A program made the position numbers and the translations under genes. From Saccharopolyspora erythraea NRRL 2338 (GTDB lineage Bacteria; Actinomycetota; Actinomycetes; Mycobacteriales; Pseudonocardiaceae), in NCBI RefSeq assembly GCF_000062885.1, contig NC_009142.1, forward strand, positions 4,391,584 through 4,455,583: DNA of 64,000 bases, read 5' to 3'. The notes under the pieces are model-generated. The model saw only the letters and a list, made by a program, of their open reading frames with translations, did no database searches and was not told the DNA's origin. The stretch's first letter is position 1. Every line of letters starts with the position of its first letter. Shown here one piece after another: positions 31,429 to 40,469 of the stretch.

Positions 31429-34182
31429 ATGGAGCAGGAGTCACACCCGAAGTCGGCAGGTCAGGATGCCGGAGAGCTCCTGACCGGCAGGCCCGTCGCC
31501 GACCCGGGGCGCCCCGGACCCGCCCCCGTACTGTCCACACCGGACGCGAAGGATCTCGTTCCGCTGCTGCGCGACGCGCTCGGAGCCCGCGCGGACGCAC
31601 CGCGCTGGCACGTCGCCGAGGGAGAACCGTGGTGCACGGTTTCCCCGTCCGGCGCCCGGGAGGTGCTCCAGGGCTGGAAGCTGCACGTGTCGGCCACGAT
31701 GGGGACAGCGGGCGCGGTGTTGCAGCGGTGCCTGCCCGTTCTGCTCGACGCCGAGCGCCCTTTCAAGTTCGCGATCACGCTGGCCCACGTCTACGCGCTG
31801 AACTCCGGGCACGCGCCGCGCTACGGCGCGGGCAAGTTCCTGACCTGCTACCCGGAGGACGACGAGCAGGCGGTCGGGCTCGCCGAGGCACTGCATCTGG
31901 CGACCACGGGGCTGAGTGGTCCGGTGATCCTGTCGGACCGCCCGTACCGGCCGGGCAGCATCGTGCACTACCGCTACGGCTCGTTCGTCAACCGGCGCGT
32001 TCTCACCAACGACGGCCTGTACCGCCACATCATCGACAGCCCGACCGGAGAAACGGTGCCCGACCTCCGGGAGCCGCGGTACACGCCGCCGGAGTGGGTG
32101 CGATGCCCCTTCCCAGCCGCCGAAAGCGCGCCGTCCTCGGGCGCCAGGCGGATCCTGCTCGGTGACCGCTTCGCGGTGCGGGAGGCGATCCGGCACGCCA
32201 ACAAGGGCGGTCTCTACCGCGCTCAGGACCTGCGCACCGGAAAGCCGGTCGTGATCAAGGAGACCCGTCCGCACACCGTCGTCGGCTCGGACGGCACCTG
32301 CGCCCAGGACATGCTGCGGGCCGAGGCCCGCGCGCTGGAGGCGCTGGCACCGCTGGGCGTCGCCCCCGAGGTCGTCGAGTTCTTCGAACAGAGCGGGCAC
32401 CTGTACCTGGCCATGCGCGACCTCCAGGGGCCGCCCTTGCGGCGGTGGGTCACCGACCGGTTCCGGCAGCACGGGCCGCGCGGGTACCTGCCGGCCGCGC
32501 TGCGGCTGGCGGAACGGCTCGTGGACAAGCTGCGGGCGGTGCACGAGACCGGACTGGTGCTGCGGGACTTCACGCCGAACAACGTCATCGTCGTCGACGA
32601 CGAGCCGTGGCTGATCGACTTCGAGCTGTCGGTCCGCGCCGGGGAGACCACCGGCAGGCTCTCCGCGGGCACTCCCGGCTACGCCGCGCCGGAGCAGTTG
32701 CGCGGCGACGAGCCCCACCAGCTGGCGGACCGCTTCAGCCTCGGCGCGACGCTCGCCTACGTCCTCACCGGAGCCGACCCCCGCCTTCCCGAGGACGAGC
32801 CTGCGAGCCGGCCGCTGCGGGAGCGCCTGTCGGTGTGGCTGCCCACGGTGACGGCCACCGAGCTCCCGGACTCGGTGACCGCGCTGATCACCGCACTGAT
32901 GGACGACGAACCGGCCGACCGCCCCACTCCGTCGCACGCCCGGACGGTGCTCGCGGCGGCACCCGGCCTGGGGCACCGCTCCAGCGCGGTCGAACCCTTC
33001 GACGGCGACAAGTGGCAGCAAGCGGTCGACGGGATCGTCGGCCACCTGCTCGCGACGATGAACCCCGGCGATGACGACGCGCTCTGGCCGCTGGCGCGCC
33101 CGCTCCACGACCCGTGCAACGTCCAGCACGGCGCCGCCGGTGTTCTCGGCGCTCTGACCTCGTACTACCGGCTGCGCGGTGGCGACCGGGTCGCGGAGGC
33201 GATCGGCACGGCGGCCGACTGGATCCGCCGCCGCATGCGGCAGGACGCGTTCCGCCCGCCGGGGCTGCACTTCGGCCGGGCCGGCATCGCATGGGCCCTG
33301 CACGACGCCGCCGACGCGCTCCGCGACCACCCCGCCGCCGACGACGCGGTGGGACTGGCCAAGGAGCTGCCGACCAGCTGGCTCAGCCCCGACATCACCC
33401 ACGGGATGGCCGGGATCGGGCTCACCTACCTGCACTTCTGGCAGGTCACCGGCGACGCCGAGTTCGCCCACCGGGTCCGGCAGTGCGCCGAGGCGCTGCT
33501 GCGCTCGATGCGCCACGACTCCGACGGGCCGTTCTGGCAGGTGCCCGAGGACGCCGACTCCACCTTCGCCGGCCAGCGCTTCCACGGCTTCGCCCACGGC
33601 ACCGCGGGAATCGGCTACTTCCTGCTCGCGGCGGGCGAGCTCGGCGGAGCGGCGTGCGAGACGACCGCGGAGCAACTGGCACGGCCGCTGCTGCGACACG
33701 CCGTCGTGGACGACGCCGGGGCGCGTTGGCACGGCGGGCTGGACACGTCGGGACCGCTGCTGCCCCACTGGTGCAACGGCTCCTCCGGCATCGGGACGTT
33801 CCTGGTGCGGCTGGCCAGGCTCACCGGCGACACGCGCGCCAGGGACATGGCCGAGAAGGCGGCGTCCGCCACGGTCGACCACAGCCGGACCGGCGCCGTC
33901 GGCCAGTGCCACGGCCTGACCGGGAACGCGGAGTTCGTGCTCGACATGGCCGACTTCCTCGATGAACCCGCCTACGTCGCCACGGCGCACCGGATGGCGC
34001 ACGCCGTCTTCGGCCGCCGGGTCTACCGCGACGGGCGAACGGTGTTCACCGACCCGGAGGGGCACGTGTCGGCGGAGTGGGCCGACGGAGTCAGCGGTGT
34101 GCTGGCGTTCCTGCTGCGCCTGCGCTACGGCGGGTCGCGCCGGTGGATGGCCGACGCCGGCGGCTGGACCGGGCAGCGATGA
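31429..34182 (+). CDS. Lanthipeptide synthetase, class IV-like (LanL): lyase-kinase-cyclase
   Basis: A 917-residue three-domain enzyme. Residues about 60-250 form the phosphoSer/Thr lyase domain (GWKLHVSATMGTAGAVLQRC, FKFAITLAHVYALNSG, GAGKFLTCYPEDDEQA). Residues about 250-520 form a Ser/Thr kinase (VVIKETRPHT, catalytic Asp380 in LRDFTPNN, and DFE in place of DFG at Asp397). The C-terminal LanC-like cyclase has the three zinc ligands: Cys782 in HWCNGSSGIG and Cys827-His828 in GQCHGLTGN. Class III LanKC enzymes lack these, so class IV is favoured. I start at ATG 31429, preceded by GGGGAGGG; upstream in-frame ATGs at 31204 and 31396 are weaker. It phosphorylates, eliminates and cyclises Ser/Thr and Cys of the precursor at 36039. 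Confidence 0.93.
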   Translation: MEQESHPKSAGQDAGELLTGRPVADPGRPGPAPVLSTPDAKDLVPLLRDALGARADAPRWHVAEGEPWCTVSPSGAREVLQGWKLHVSATMGTAGAVLQRCLPVLLDAERPFKFAITLAHVYALNSGHAPRYGAGKFLTCYPEDDEQAVGLAEALHLATTGLSGPVILSDRPYRPGSIVHYRYGSFVNRRVLTNDGLYRHIIDSPTGETVPDLREPRYTPPEWVRCPFPAAESAPSSGARRILLGDRFAVREAIRHANKGGLYRAQDLRTGKPVVIKETRPHTVVGSDGTCAQDMLRAEARALEALAPLGVAPEVVEFFEQSGHLYLAMRDLQGPPLRRWVTDRFRQHGPRGYLPAALRLAERLVDKLRAVHETGLVLRDFTPNNVIVVDDEPWLIDFELSVRAGETTGRLSAGTPGYAAPEQLRGDEPHQLADRFSLGATLAYVLTGADPRLPEDEPASRPLRERLSVWLPTVTATELPDSVTALITALMDDEPADRPTPSHARTVLAAAPGLGHRSSAVEPFDGDKWQQAVDGIVGHLLATMNPGDDDALWPLARPLHDPCNVQHGAAGVLGALTSYYRLRGGDRVAEAIGTAADWIRRRMRQDAFRPPGLHFGRAGIAWALHDAADALRDHPAADDAVGLAKELPTSWLSPDITHGMAGIGLTYLHFWQVTGDAEFAHRVRQCAEALLRSMRHDSDGPFWQVPEDADSTFAGQRFHGFAHGTAGIGYFLLAAGELGGAACETTAEQLARPLLRHAVVDDAGARWHGGLDTSGPLLPHWCNGSSGIGTFLVRLARLTGDTRARDMAEKAASATVDHSRTGAVGQCHGLTGNAEFVLDMADFLDEPAYVATAHRMAHAVFGRRVYRDGRTVFTDPEGHVSAEWADGVSGVLAFLLRLRYGGSRRWMADAGGWTGQR

Positions 34183-35933
34183 GCGCGCCGAGCACGACCG
34201 CCGCCGGGAGCGCGGTGGTGCGGTCGAACTTCAGCTTCGCGCCCGGCGGGCGCCACGCGGCCTGCGTGCGGACGCGCGGCGCGGAGTCGGTGTTCGAGGT
34301 GTGGGGGTTCGACTCGGGCGTGGCGAGGCTGCTGCGCCAGGAGCCCGCCCCCCACCGCGGCGCCCAGGCGCAGCCGCTCGCCGACGGCCGGGTCCTGCTG
34401 TTCCCCAACTCGCCCGAGCAGCACGAGCTCGTGCTGCTCGATCCCGAGGGGGGTCGCCGGGTCCTCAAGCGCGTCCACGCGATCGCCGGGTACCTGCTGC
34501 CCCACCCCACGTCCTCCGCGCTCGGAGTGCTGGTCGCACGCGAGAGCGCCTGCCAGTCGGCGATCTGGCGGGTCACCGACGCCGGGGCCGAGCTCGTGCT
34601 GCGGCTGCCCGGTTGGGTGTCCGGCGGCGTGTGGCTGGACCCCAGGCTCGAGTTGCTGGGCGCCAACCTCACGACTGGCCAGGGACGGTGCGACGGCGTG
34701 CTGGTCGATCTGGGGCGGAGACGCTGGCGGACGATCCTGTCGCTGTCCCCGGAAAGCCGCGACAGCATCGTCGCTTGCCATCCGGGCAGCGGCCTTCTGG
34801 TGATCGAGACCAACGCGGGCGGCCACCACCGGCTCGGCTGGGCGCGGCTCGACGGCGCGAACGCGGTCCGCTTCCCGGAGCTGCTGGACGAGGACGGACT
34901 CCGCCACCGGGCGCTGGCGATCGACCCGCCGGGCAAGCGGGTGCTCGTGCAGAGGCAGCGCGGCGCGGTGACCACGCTGCACGTCTACACGCCGCAGGAC
35001 GACCAGTTGCGGCAGCTCGCCATCCCCACCGGGGTCACCCGAGGGCGGGCGCACTGGTCCACCGCCGCGATCCGGGTGCCGTTCTCCTCCCCCACCAAGC
35101 CGACGACGCTGCTGACGATCACCTCCTGCGAGGAGACGTCGTACCTGCCGGACGACGGCACGGGCGGTGAGTGGGTGGACGCCGAGCTCGTGCGGCTGAG
35201 CGCCGCGGCCGGCGGGGTCGAGGCGATCGTCTACGGCAGGGACTGGCTGCGGTCCGACCGGCTCGTGCTCGCGCTGCACGGCGGGCCGCTGTCGGCGTGG
35301 CGCATGCAGTTCGAGCCGCTGTTCCAGGCGCTGGCCTCCGCGGGGGTCGCGGTCGTGGCGCCGAACTACCGCGGCAGCACCGGCTACGGGCACGAGCACC
35401 TGAGCCCGGTGCTGGATTCCTGGGGCGGGCCCGACCTCGACGACGTGGTCGCCATCGGCGCCGACCTGGGCTCGCTGCGCGCCGACCTCCCGCGGCCGAT
35501 GGTCCTCGGCGTCAGCTACGGCGCGTTCCTCTCGCTGCTGGCTGCCAGCGCCGCACCGAAGCTGTGGTCGGCGTGCGTCGCGCTGGCGCCCCTGCTGTCC
35601 GGGGCACGCCTGCACTCCGCGAGCGCGCCCTGGGTCGGGCACCGCGCGATGCGGTTGGGAGCACTGTCCGGAATAGACGATCAGCTCGGTGCGCGCGACG
35701 TGTTGCGGCTGTGTCCGGAGATCTCGGTTCCGCTGCTGCTGATGCACGGCACCGATGACGACGTGATCCCCGTCGGCCAGTCCAGGGAGCTGCGCGACCG
35801 CTTGCTGGAGACCGGCCGCGCCGATCTGACTTACAAGGAGGTCCCCGGGAACCACCACGAGGTGGTGACCGGTGTGTCCGCGGTGGTGCGCAACACCGTG
35901 GCCCGCTTCTGCCGCACGTGGGGGCGCCCATGA
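34179..35933 (+). CDS. S9-family prolyl oligopeptidase-like protease (probable leader peptidase)
   Basis: A 584-residue serine peptidase. Residues up to about 340 form a beta-propeller; the rest is an alpha/beta hydrolase with the nucleophile Ser446 in LGVSYGAFLSL, the Asp in LMHGTDDDVIP and the His in PGNHHEV. It overlaps the synthetase gene by 4 bp (ATGA). Class III lanthipeptide clusters often carry such an enzyme (FlaP-type) that trims the leader after Pro. The precursor here has prolines in LPETEPV in its leader, so a processing role is a reasonable inference. It has no signal peptide, so it acts in the cytosol. Confidence 0.87.
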   Translation: MSAPSTTAAGSAVVRSNFSFAPGGRHAACVRTRGAESVFEVWGFDSGVARLLRQEPAPHRGAQAQPLADGRVLLFPNSPEQHELVLLDPEGGRRVLKRVHAIAGYLLPHPTSSALGVLVARESACQSAIWRVTDAGAELVLRLPGWVSGGVWLDPRLELLGANLTTGQGRCDGVLVDLGRRRWRTILSLSPESRDSIVACHPGSGLLVIETNAGGHHRLGWARLDGANAVRFPELLDEDGLRHRALAIDPPGKRVLVQRQRGAVTTLHVYTPQDDQLRQLAIPTGVTRGRAHWSTAAIRVPFSSPTKPTTLLTITSCEETSYLPDDGTGGEWVDAELVRLSAAAGGVEAIVYGRDWLRSDRLVLALHGGPLSAWRMQFEPLFQALASAGVAVVAPNYRGSTGYGHEHLSPVLDSWGGPDLDDVVAIGADLGSLRADLPRPMVLGVSYGAFLSLLAASAAPKLWSACVALAPLLSGARLHSASAPWVGHRAMRLGALSGIDDQLGARDVLRLCPEISVPLLLMHGTDDDVIPVGQSRELRDRLLETGRADLTYKEVPGNHHEVVTGVSAVVRNTVARFCRTWGRP

Positions 35934-36038
35934 CGTGCAGGCGGATCGGGTGCGTTCCGGCTCGGGGCCCGCCCCCAGGCCGGTGGTGGTGACCGACCAC
36001 CAAACGCGGTTCCGGCTAGAAATCCCAGGAGGTAAGTC

Positions 36039-36194
36039 ATGTACGAAGAATTCGAGCTCGACGTGACCGCTCTGCAGCAGCTTCCGGAAACCGAGCCGGT
36101 CGACCAGGACGGCGTGCAGTTCGGCGGAGGCGGCGGCGACCAGTGCCTACTGCTGAGCAACTGCCTCGCCCTCACCCTCGTCAACGAGGACTGA
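36039..36194 (+). CDS. Lanthipeptide precursor peptide
   Basis: A 51-residue peptide with a perfect AGGAGGT ribosome-binding site 5 bp before the ATG. The leader is acidic and helical (MYEEFELDVTALQQLPETEP) and matches the class IV venezuelin leader around LPETDPVGVDGAPF; here LPETEPVDQDGVQF. A five-glycine stretch follows, then a short core with Cys36, Ser40, Cys42 and Thr46 (DQCLLLSNCLALTLVNED). Only one Ser and one Thr are available for dehydration, and only Ser40 has a Cys on its C-terminal side (Cys42). It lies between the protease and transporter genes. Too short for usual gene finders, but leader, RBS and context make it convincing. Confidence 0.88.
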   Translation: MYEEFELDVTALQQLPETEPVDQDGVQFGGGGGDQCLLLSNCLALTLVNED

Positions 36195-36274
36195 TCCAAG
36201 ACATCCGCTGCTGGGCGGAAGTGGTCGCGCGCGCGGCCACTTCCGCCCGCTCGTTCGTACCAGGGAGGAGTCGG

Positions 36275-38035
36275 ATGTCAGACGTCGCCATGGCGCCGCC
36301 GCGACGGCGCGGCTTCGCGCGCTTCCTGCCGCTTGAGCGCGCCGAGGGCGAGAACGCCGCTGCCGGGCGCGCGCTGCTCGCCGAGTGCCTCCGCGAGTGT
36401 CCGCTGTGGAGTTCGGTGCTGGTTCCCGCGGTCATCGCCAGGACCGCCGCCGCGCTGCTGCTGCCCGCCGCCGTCGCTGAGGGCATCGACGCCGCGGTGA
36501 GCGGGGCGGGTGTGGCGACCGCGGTCGTCCACGTCGGTGTCGTCCTGACCGTGCTCAGCGCCGCCGAGGCCGCGATGGAACTGGCGAACGCCTACTACAA
36601 GGCCGCGGTCACCGCCGACCTGCGCAACCGCTTCATCCGCCACGTCCTGGCGCTCGGTGTCGCGGGCCGCCGCCGCTTCGCCTCCGGCGACCTGCTCTCC
36701 CGCCTGACCACCGACACCGCCAAGCCCGCCGGTTTCCTGCTCGTGCTGCTCAACATCGCGGTAGGACTGCTCACCCTGGCCGGTTGCGCGGTGGCGCTGT
36801 GGATCATCGACTGGACGCTCGCGCTGACGCTGCTGGTGGGAATCCCGGTCGCCTTCGGAATGGTCCGGTTGTTCGTGTCGCGGACGGCCAAGCACTTCCT
36901 GCGCTACCAGCAGATCCAGGCCGACATCGTCGCGCGGTTCCTCGACGCCCTGCGCGGCGCCCGCACGATCCGCGCCAACGGCAACCCGCAGCGCGACGCG
37001 GCGCGCGTGCTGCGCCCGCTGGGCGAGCTCAACATCACCGGACGCGCGGTGTGGAAAGCCCAGGGGCAGATCGGTTGGCAACTGCTGCTGCTCATCTCGC
37101 TGCTGCAGATCGCGGTGCTGTGCGTCGGCGGATTCGCCCTGACGGCGGAGCGGATCACGGCGGGCGAGTTCGTCGCATCGGCGGGCTACGTGCTGCTGGC
37201 GGTCCACGGCTTCGAAGCCGTGGAGAGCATCGTGATGGTGCTGAAGTCCCATATCGGTGCGACGCGGGTGGCCACCGTGCTCTCCACCCCCGCCCGGGAG
37301 CCGGGTTCGCCGGTGGTGCCCGACATCGGGGCCGGTCGGCTCGACCTGCGCGGGGTCACGGTGCGCGATGGCGACCGGGTCGTGCTCGACAACGTCTACC
37401 TGCGGATTCCGGCAGGCAGCAACGTCGCCGCGGTCGGCAGGTCCGGATCCGGCAAGTCGGTGCTGGCCGCGGTCGCCGGACGGCTGGTGCACCCCAGTGG
37501 CGGCAGCGTGACCTTCGACGGCGTCGCCTTCGCCGAGCTCTCGGAGTCGGCGCTGCGGGCGTCGGTGGCCTACGCCTTCGAGAAACCCGCGCTGCTGGGC
37601 CGCACCATCCACGACGCCATCGCCTACGGGCGCCCCGGAGCCTCCCGCGCCGAGGTCGAGCGGGCCGCGCGGATCGCGCGGGCCGACCACTTCGTGCGCA
37701 AGCTCCCCGCCGGCTACGACACCCCCGTGCGGGAGGCGCGGTTCTCCGGCGGAGAGGTCCAGCGCCTCGGCCTGGCTCGGGCGGTGCTGGTCGACGCGCG
37801 GCTGGTGATCCTCGACGACGCCACCAGCTCGCTCGACGCGGCCACCGAGGTCCAGGTCGCGCACGCCTTCGACCGCGTGCTGGCCGGGCGCACGTGCCTG
37901 CTGGTCGCGCACCGCGCGTCCACGGCCGCGCGCGCCGACCTGGTGGCATGGCTGGACGAAGGGCGCGTCAGGGGCTTCGCCCCGCACGCGCAGTTGTGGT
38001 CCGACCCCGCCTACCGGGAGGTGTTCGGTGGCTGA
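36275..38035 (+). CDS. ABC transporter half, permease-ATPase fusion (LanT1)
   Basis: A 586-residue exporter half with six membrane segments then an ATPase. It has Walker A AVGRSGSGKSVLAAV, signature RFSGGEVQRLGLARAV, Walker B LVILDDATSSLD, and H-loop LLVAHRAST. The residue after the Walker B Asp is Asp, not Glu, and the Q-loop position reads AYAFEKPALLG with Glu for Gln, so this ATP site is probably degenerate. There is no N-terminal peptidase domain, in line with a separate protease. I start at ATG 36275 with GGGAGGAG upstream. It pairs with the next gene, which overlaps it by 8 bp, to export the lanthipeptide. Confidence 0.9.
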   Translation: MSDVAMAPPRRRGFARFLPLERAEGENAAAGRALLAECLRECPLWSSVLVPAVIARTAAALLLPAAVAEGIDAAVSGAGVATAVVHVGVVLTVLSAAEAAMELANAYYKAAVTADLRNRFIRHVLALGVAGRRRFASGDLLSRLTTDTAKPAGFLLVLLNIAVGLLTLAGCAVALWIIDWTLALTLLVGIPVAFGMVRLFVSRTAKHFLRYQQIQADIVARFLDALRGARTIRANGNPQRDAARVLRPLGELNITGRAVWKAQGQIGWQLLLLISLLQIAVLCVGGFALTAERITAGEFVASAGYVLLAVHGFEAVESIVMVLKSHIGATRVATVLSTPAREPGSPVVPDIGAGRLDLRGVTVRDGDRVVLDNVYLRIPAGSNVAAVGRSGSGKSVLAAVAGRLVHPSGGSVTFDGVAFAELSESALRASVAYAFEKPALLGRTIHDAIAYGRPGASRAEVERAARIARADHFVRKLPAGYDTPVREARFSGGEVQRLGLARAVLVDARLVILDDATSSLDAATEVQVAHAFDRVLAGRTCLLVAHRASTAARADLVAWLDEGRVRGFAPHAQLWSDPAYREVFGG

Positions 38036-39821
38036 ACCGAGCAGTGTCCAGGCCGGGTACGAGCTGTTGCGCAAGCGGCTGCGCGCCAACCGGTACGCGA
38101 TGAGGAAGCTGATCACCTGGTCGGCGCTGGAAGCCGCGCCTCCGCTGGTCTCCGGCCTGCTGGTGGCGGCGGCCATCGACCGCGGGTTCCTCGCGGGCCG
38201 TCCGGACCTGGGCCTGGTGTGGCTGTCGGCCCTCGCCGCGGTGCACTGCCTGGCGGCGGTGGCGACCCGGCGGGTGTACCCGTGGCTGGCCGAGATCGTC
38301 GAACCGCTGCGGGACTACCTGGTCACCGCCCTGGTCACGGCGACCGTGCGCCGCGCGGTGGCCCAGCTCGAACCGCTGGACGGCGCGAGCGTGGCGCAGG
38401 CGACCGACCAGGTCGACAGCGTGCGCAACCTGGCGGCGTCGGTCCTGCGCAACGCCCGCCAGTTCCTCACCGCACTGGTCGCCGTGGCCGGGCTGGCGTT
38501 GCTGTCCCCGCTGATCGCAGCCGTCGTCGCGCCGATGGTGGCGCTCGCCGTGCTGGGGTTCCTGCGGGTGTTGCGGACGCTGGTCGCCAGGCAGCGCGAG
38601 GTCGTGCTCACCGGTGAGCTGGTCACCCGCGAGGCCGAACCGGTCATCGACGCGATCCGCGACGTCGTCGCATGCGGCGCGCAGGGCCGGGCCGCCACGT
38701 CGGTGGCCGCCGCGGTCCACCAGAACGCGCGGGCGGCCCGTGCGTATGCGCTGACCCGGGTCGCCCGGGTGCTGGTCCTGGCGGTCGGCGTGCACCTGCC
38801 GCTGTTGACGCTCCTGCTGCTGTCGCCGTGGCTGGTCGCACGCGGTTCGGCCACCGCGGGCGTCGTCGCAGGCGCGGTCGTGTACCTGGCGCACCAGCTC
38901 GACCCGGCCATGCGGTTCCTGGTGAACGCGGGCAGCACGTGGCTGGTGGCGCTGGGCGTCGCGCTGGGGCGGCTGGCCGAGGTCACCCGGCGCGACCCCG
39001 TCCACCCGGAGACCGGCGGGGCGCTGCCGGTCCTGGCTCGCGACATCCGCGTCGAGGGCCTGCGGTTCGCCTACTCGCCCCACGCCGCCCCGGTCGTCGA
39101 CGGCGTGGACTTCACCATCGCGCACGGCACTCACCTGGCGGTGGTAGGACCCAGCGGTGTCGGCAAGTCCACCCTGGCCGACCTGATCACCGGCATCACG
39201 CGCCCGCAGGGCGGCCGGGTGCTGCTGGGCGGTGTCGACATCGCCGAGGTGGCCGACGTGGTCCTGCGGCGCGAGATCGCACTCATCCCGCAGGAGGCCT
39301 ACGTCTTCGCCGGCACGGTCCGGGACAACCTGACCGTGCTCAACCCGGACGCGACGCGGGAGGAAATGGAGCTTGCAGCGCACGCGGTCGGGGCCACCGC
39401 GCTGATCGACCGGCTCGGCGGCTGGGACGCCGAGATCAGACCGGGCGCCGACGCGCTGTCGGCAGGCGAGCGCCAGCTCATCGCGCTGACGCGGGTGTGG
39501 TTGTCGCCGGCACGCGTCGTCGTACTCGACGAGGCGACCTGCCACCTGGACCCCGAGGCCGAGGCGAGGGCCGAGGCCGCCTTCCAGCGCCGCGGCGGGA
39601 CGCTGATCGTGCTCGCGCACCGCATCAGCTCGGCGATGAGGGCGCAGCGGATCATGGTGATGGACGGCGAGACCGCCGTCGTCGGCACGCACGAGGAGCT
39701 CCTGGAAACAAGCACGCTCTACGCGGACCTGGTCGGGTACTGGCGCGGCGCGACCGTACCGGCTCCCCGCAACGAATCGTCCACACCGGACGGAACAGCG
39801 GCAGGCGCGGTACGTCCCTGA
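38028..39821 (+). CDS. ABC transporter half, permease-ATPase fusion (LanT2)
   Basis: A 597-residue partner of the previous gene. Six membrane segments are followed by an ATPase with Walker A VVGPSGVGKSTLADL, Q-loop IALIPQEAYVFAGTVRDN, signature DALSAGERQLIALTRV, Walker B VVVLDEATCHLD, and H-loop LIVLAHRISSA. Unlike its partner it has the catalytic Glu and the Q-loop Gln. The GTG start lies inside the upstream gene, with GGGAGG just before, so translation is coupled. Together they look like a heterodimeric exporter with one weak and one competent ATP site, as in RamAB-type systems. Confidence 0.9.
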   Translation: MAEPSSVQAGYELLRKRLRANRYAMRKLITWSALEAAPPLVSGLLVAAAIDRGFLAGRPDLGLVWLSALAAVHCLAAVATRRVYPWLAEIVEPLRDYLVTALVTATVRRAVAQLEPLDGASVAQATDQVDSVRNLAASVLRNARQFLTALVAVAGLALLSPLIAAVVAPMVALAVLGFLRVLRTLVARQREVVLTGELVTREAEPVIDAIRDVVACGAQGRAATSVAAAVHQNARAARAYALTRVARVLVLAVGVHLPLLTLLLLSPWLVARGSATAGVVAGAVVYLAHQLDPAMRFLVNAGSTWLVALGVALGRLAEVTRRDPVHPETGGALPVLARDIRVEGLRFAYSPHAAPVVDGVDFTIAHGTHLAVVGPSGVGKSTLADLITGITRPQGGRVLLGGVDIAEVADVVLRREIALIPQEAYVFAGTVRDNLTVLNPDATREEMELAAHAVGATALIDRLGGWDAEIRPGADALSAGERQLIALTRVWLSPARVVVLDEATCHLDPEAEARAEAAFQRRGGTLIVLAHRISSAMRAQRIMVMDGETAVVGTHEELLETSTLYADLVGYWRGATVPAPRNESSTPDGTAAGAVRP

Positions 39822-39936
39822 GGATTTGTTCTCGGCCGTTGAATCCGCGCAGGCACTTGGCCCATGACCACAATTGCTGCGGGCCTGAGTTCCTGTCCTT
39901 GATCTTAGCCCACCCCAACCGGCACCGCCGCGGGTT

Positions 39937-40024
39937 CTCAGGCGTCCTCTGGCGAGGACAGCGTTTCGCGGCGTATAGGTAGGCATACGTGAGAAAAAGA
40001 TCCTGGAGCCGGAGGACGCCTGAG
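39937..40024. repeat. 13-bp inverted repeat enclosing 62 bp; terminator or small insertion
   Basis: CTCAGGCGTCCTC at 39937-39949 and its exact complement at 40012-40024 enclose 62 bp of lower-GC DNA with an inner CGTAT / ATACG dyad. The left arm can also pair with GAGGAC at 39954-39959 to form a tight hairpin. It lies between the end of the transporter gene and the end of the leftward frameshifted gene, so it may be a bidirectional terminator or a tiny inserted element. Confidence 0.5.
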
Positions 40025-40079
40025 GTTTCCGCCACCAGCACCGCCACGCAAAGTGAACTCAGGGAAGCCTTCGAGATTC

Positions 40080-40431
40080 CTACGCTCGGAGGTTGGGCTG
40101 ATCTATCACCCACAGAGCTCCCGTCGGGCTGGCGCCTGGCGACCTCCGCGGTCGTCACTCCGCGCGCCAGCTTGGTCGCGGTGAGGGCGATTTCCCCGTT
40201 GCGCAGCACGGGAAGCGGCTCGCCCGGCGTGAACACCGGCCGGTCGACGAGGAGCTGTTCGTAGACCTCCCTGATCTGTTCGCTGCCCCGCACCACCTGG
40301 CCCGGCCGGAACGCCAGCACCGCGTCCGGCTCGTAGAGCTCCACGAGGCCTTCCACGTCACCGGCGTTGGCGCGTTCCACGAACAGCCGCGCGAGGTCTT
40401 CGGGGCGGGCGGCGCGTTCCCGCTCGATCAT
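40080..40431 (-). pseudogene. NTF2-like (SnoaL/nuclear transport factor 2 fold) protein, frameshifted
   Basis: From ATG 40431 the frame reads MIERERAARPEDLARLFVER, then ANAGDVEGLVELYEPDAVLA and LTATKLARGVTTAEVARRQPDG, a typical 120-residue NTF2-like domain of the ketosteroid isomerase-like group. It then leaves the family frame. Moving one base gives ALWVIDQPNLRA and a stop at 40080-40082, which matches the family ending (xWxWVIDQPN). A shift of one inserted or two deleted bases near 40111-40119 explains this. Without it the frame runs on into the antisense of the ABC gene. It may be a pseudogene or a sequencing error. Its role is unknown; relatives often occur as small stand-alone enzymes. 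Confidence 0.75.
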
Positions 40432-40469
40432 GCCGATCGCCCCCGCGTGCCTGTGCCGGGCGAGGGCGG

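Noticed and set aside
31226-31483. 85-codon ORF upstream of the lanthipeptide synthetase as a second precursor
   Set aside because: No RBS, no leader motif, Arg/Pro-rich tail; it overlaps the synthetase start in another frame.
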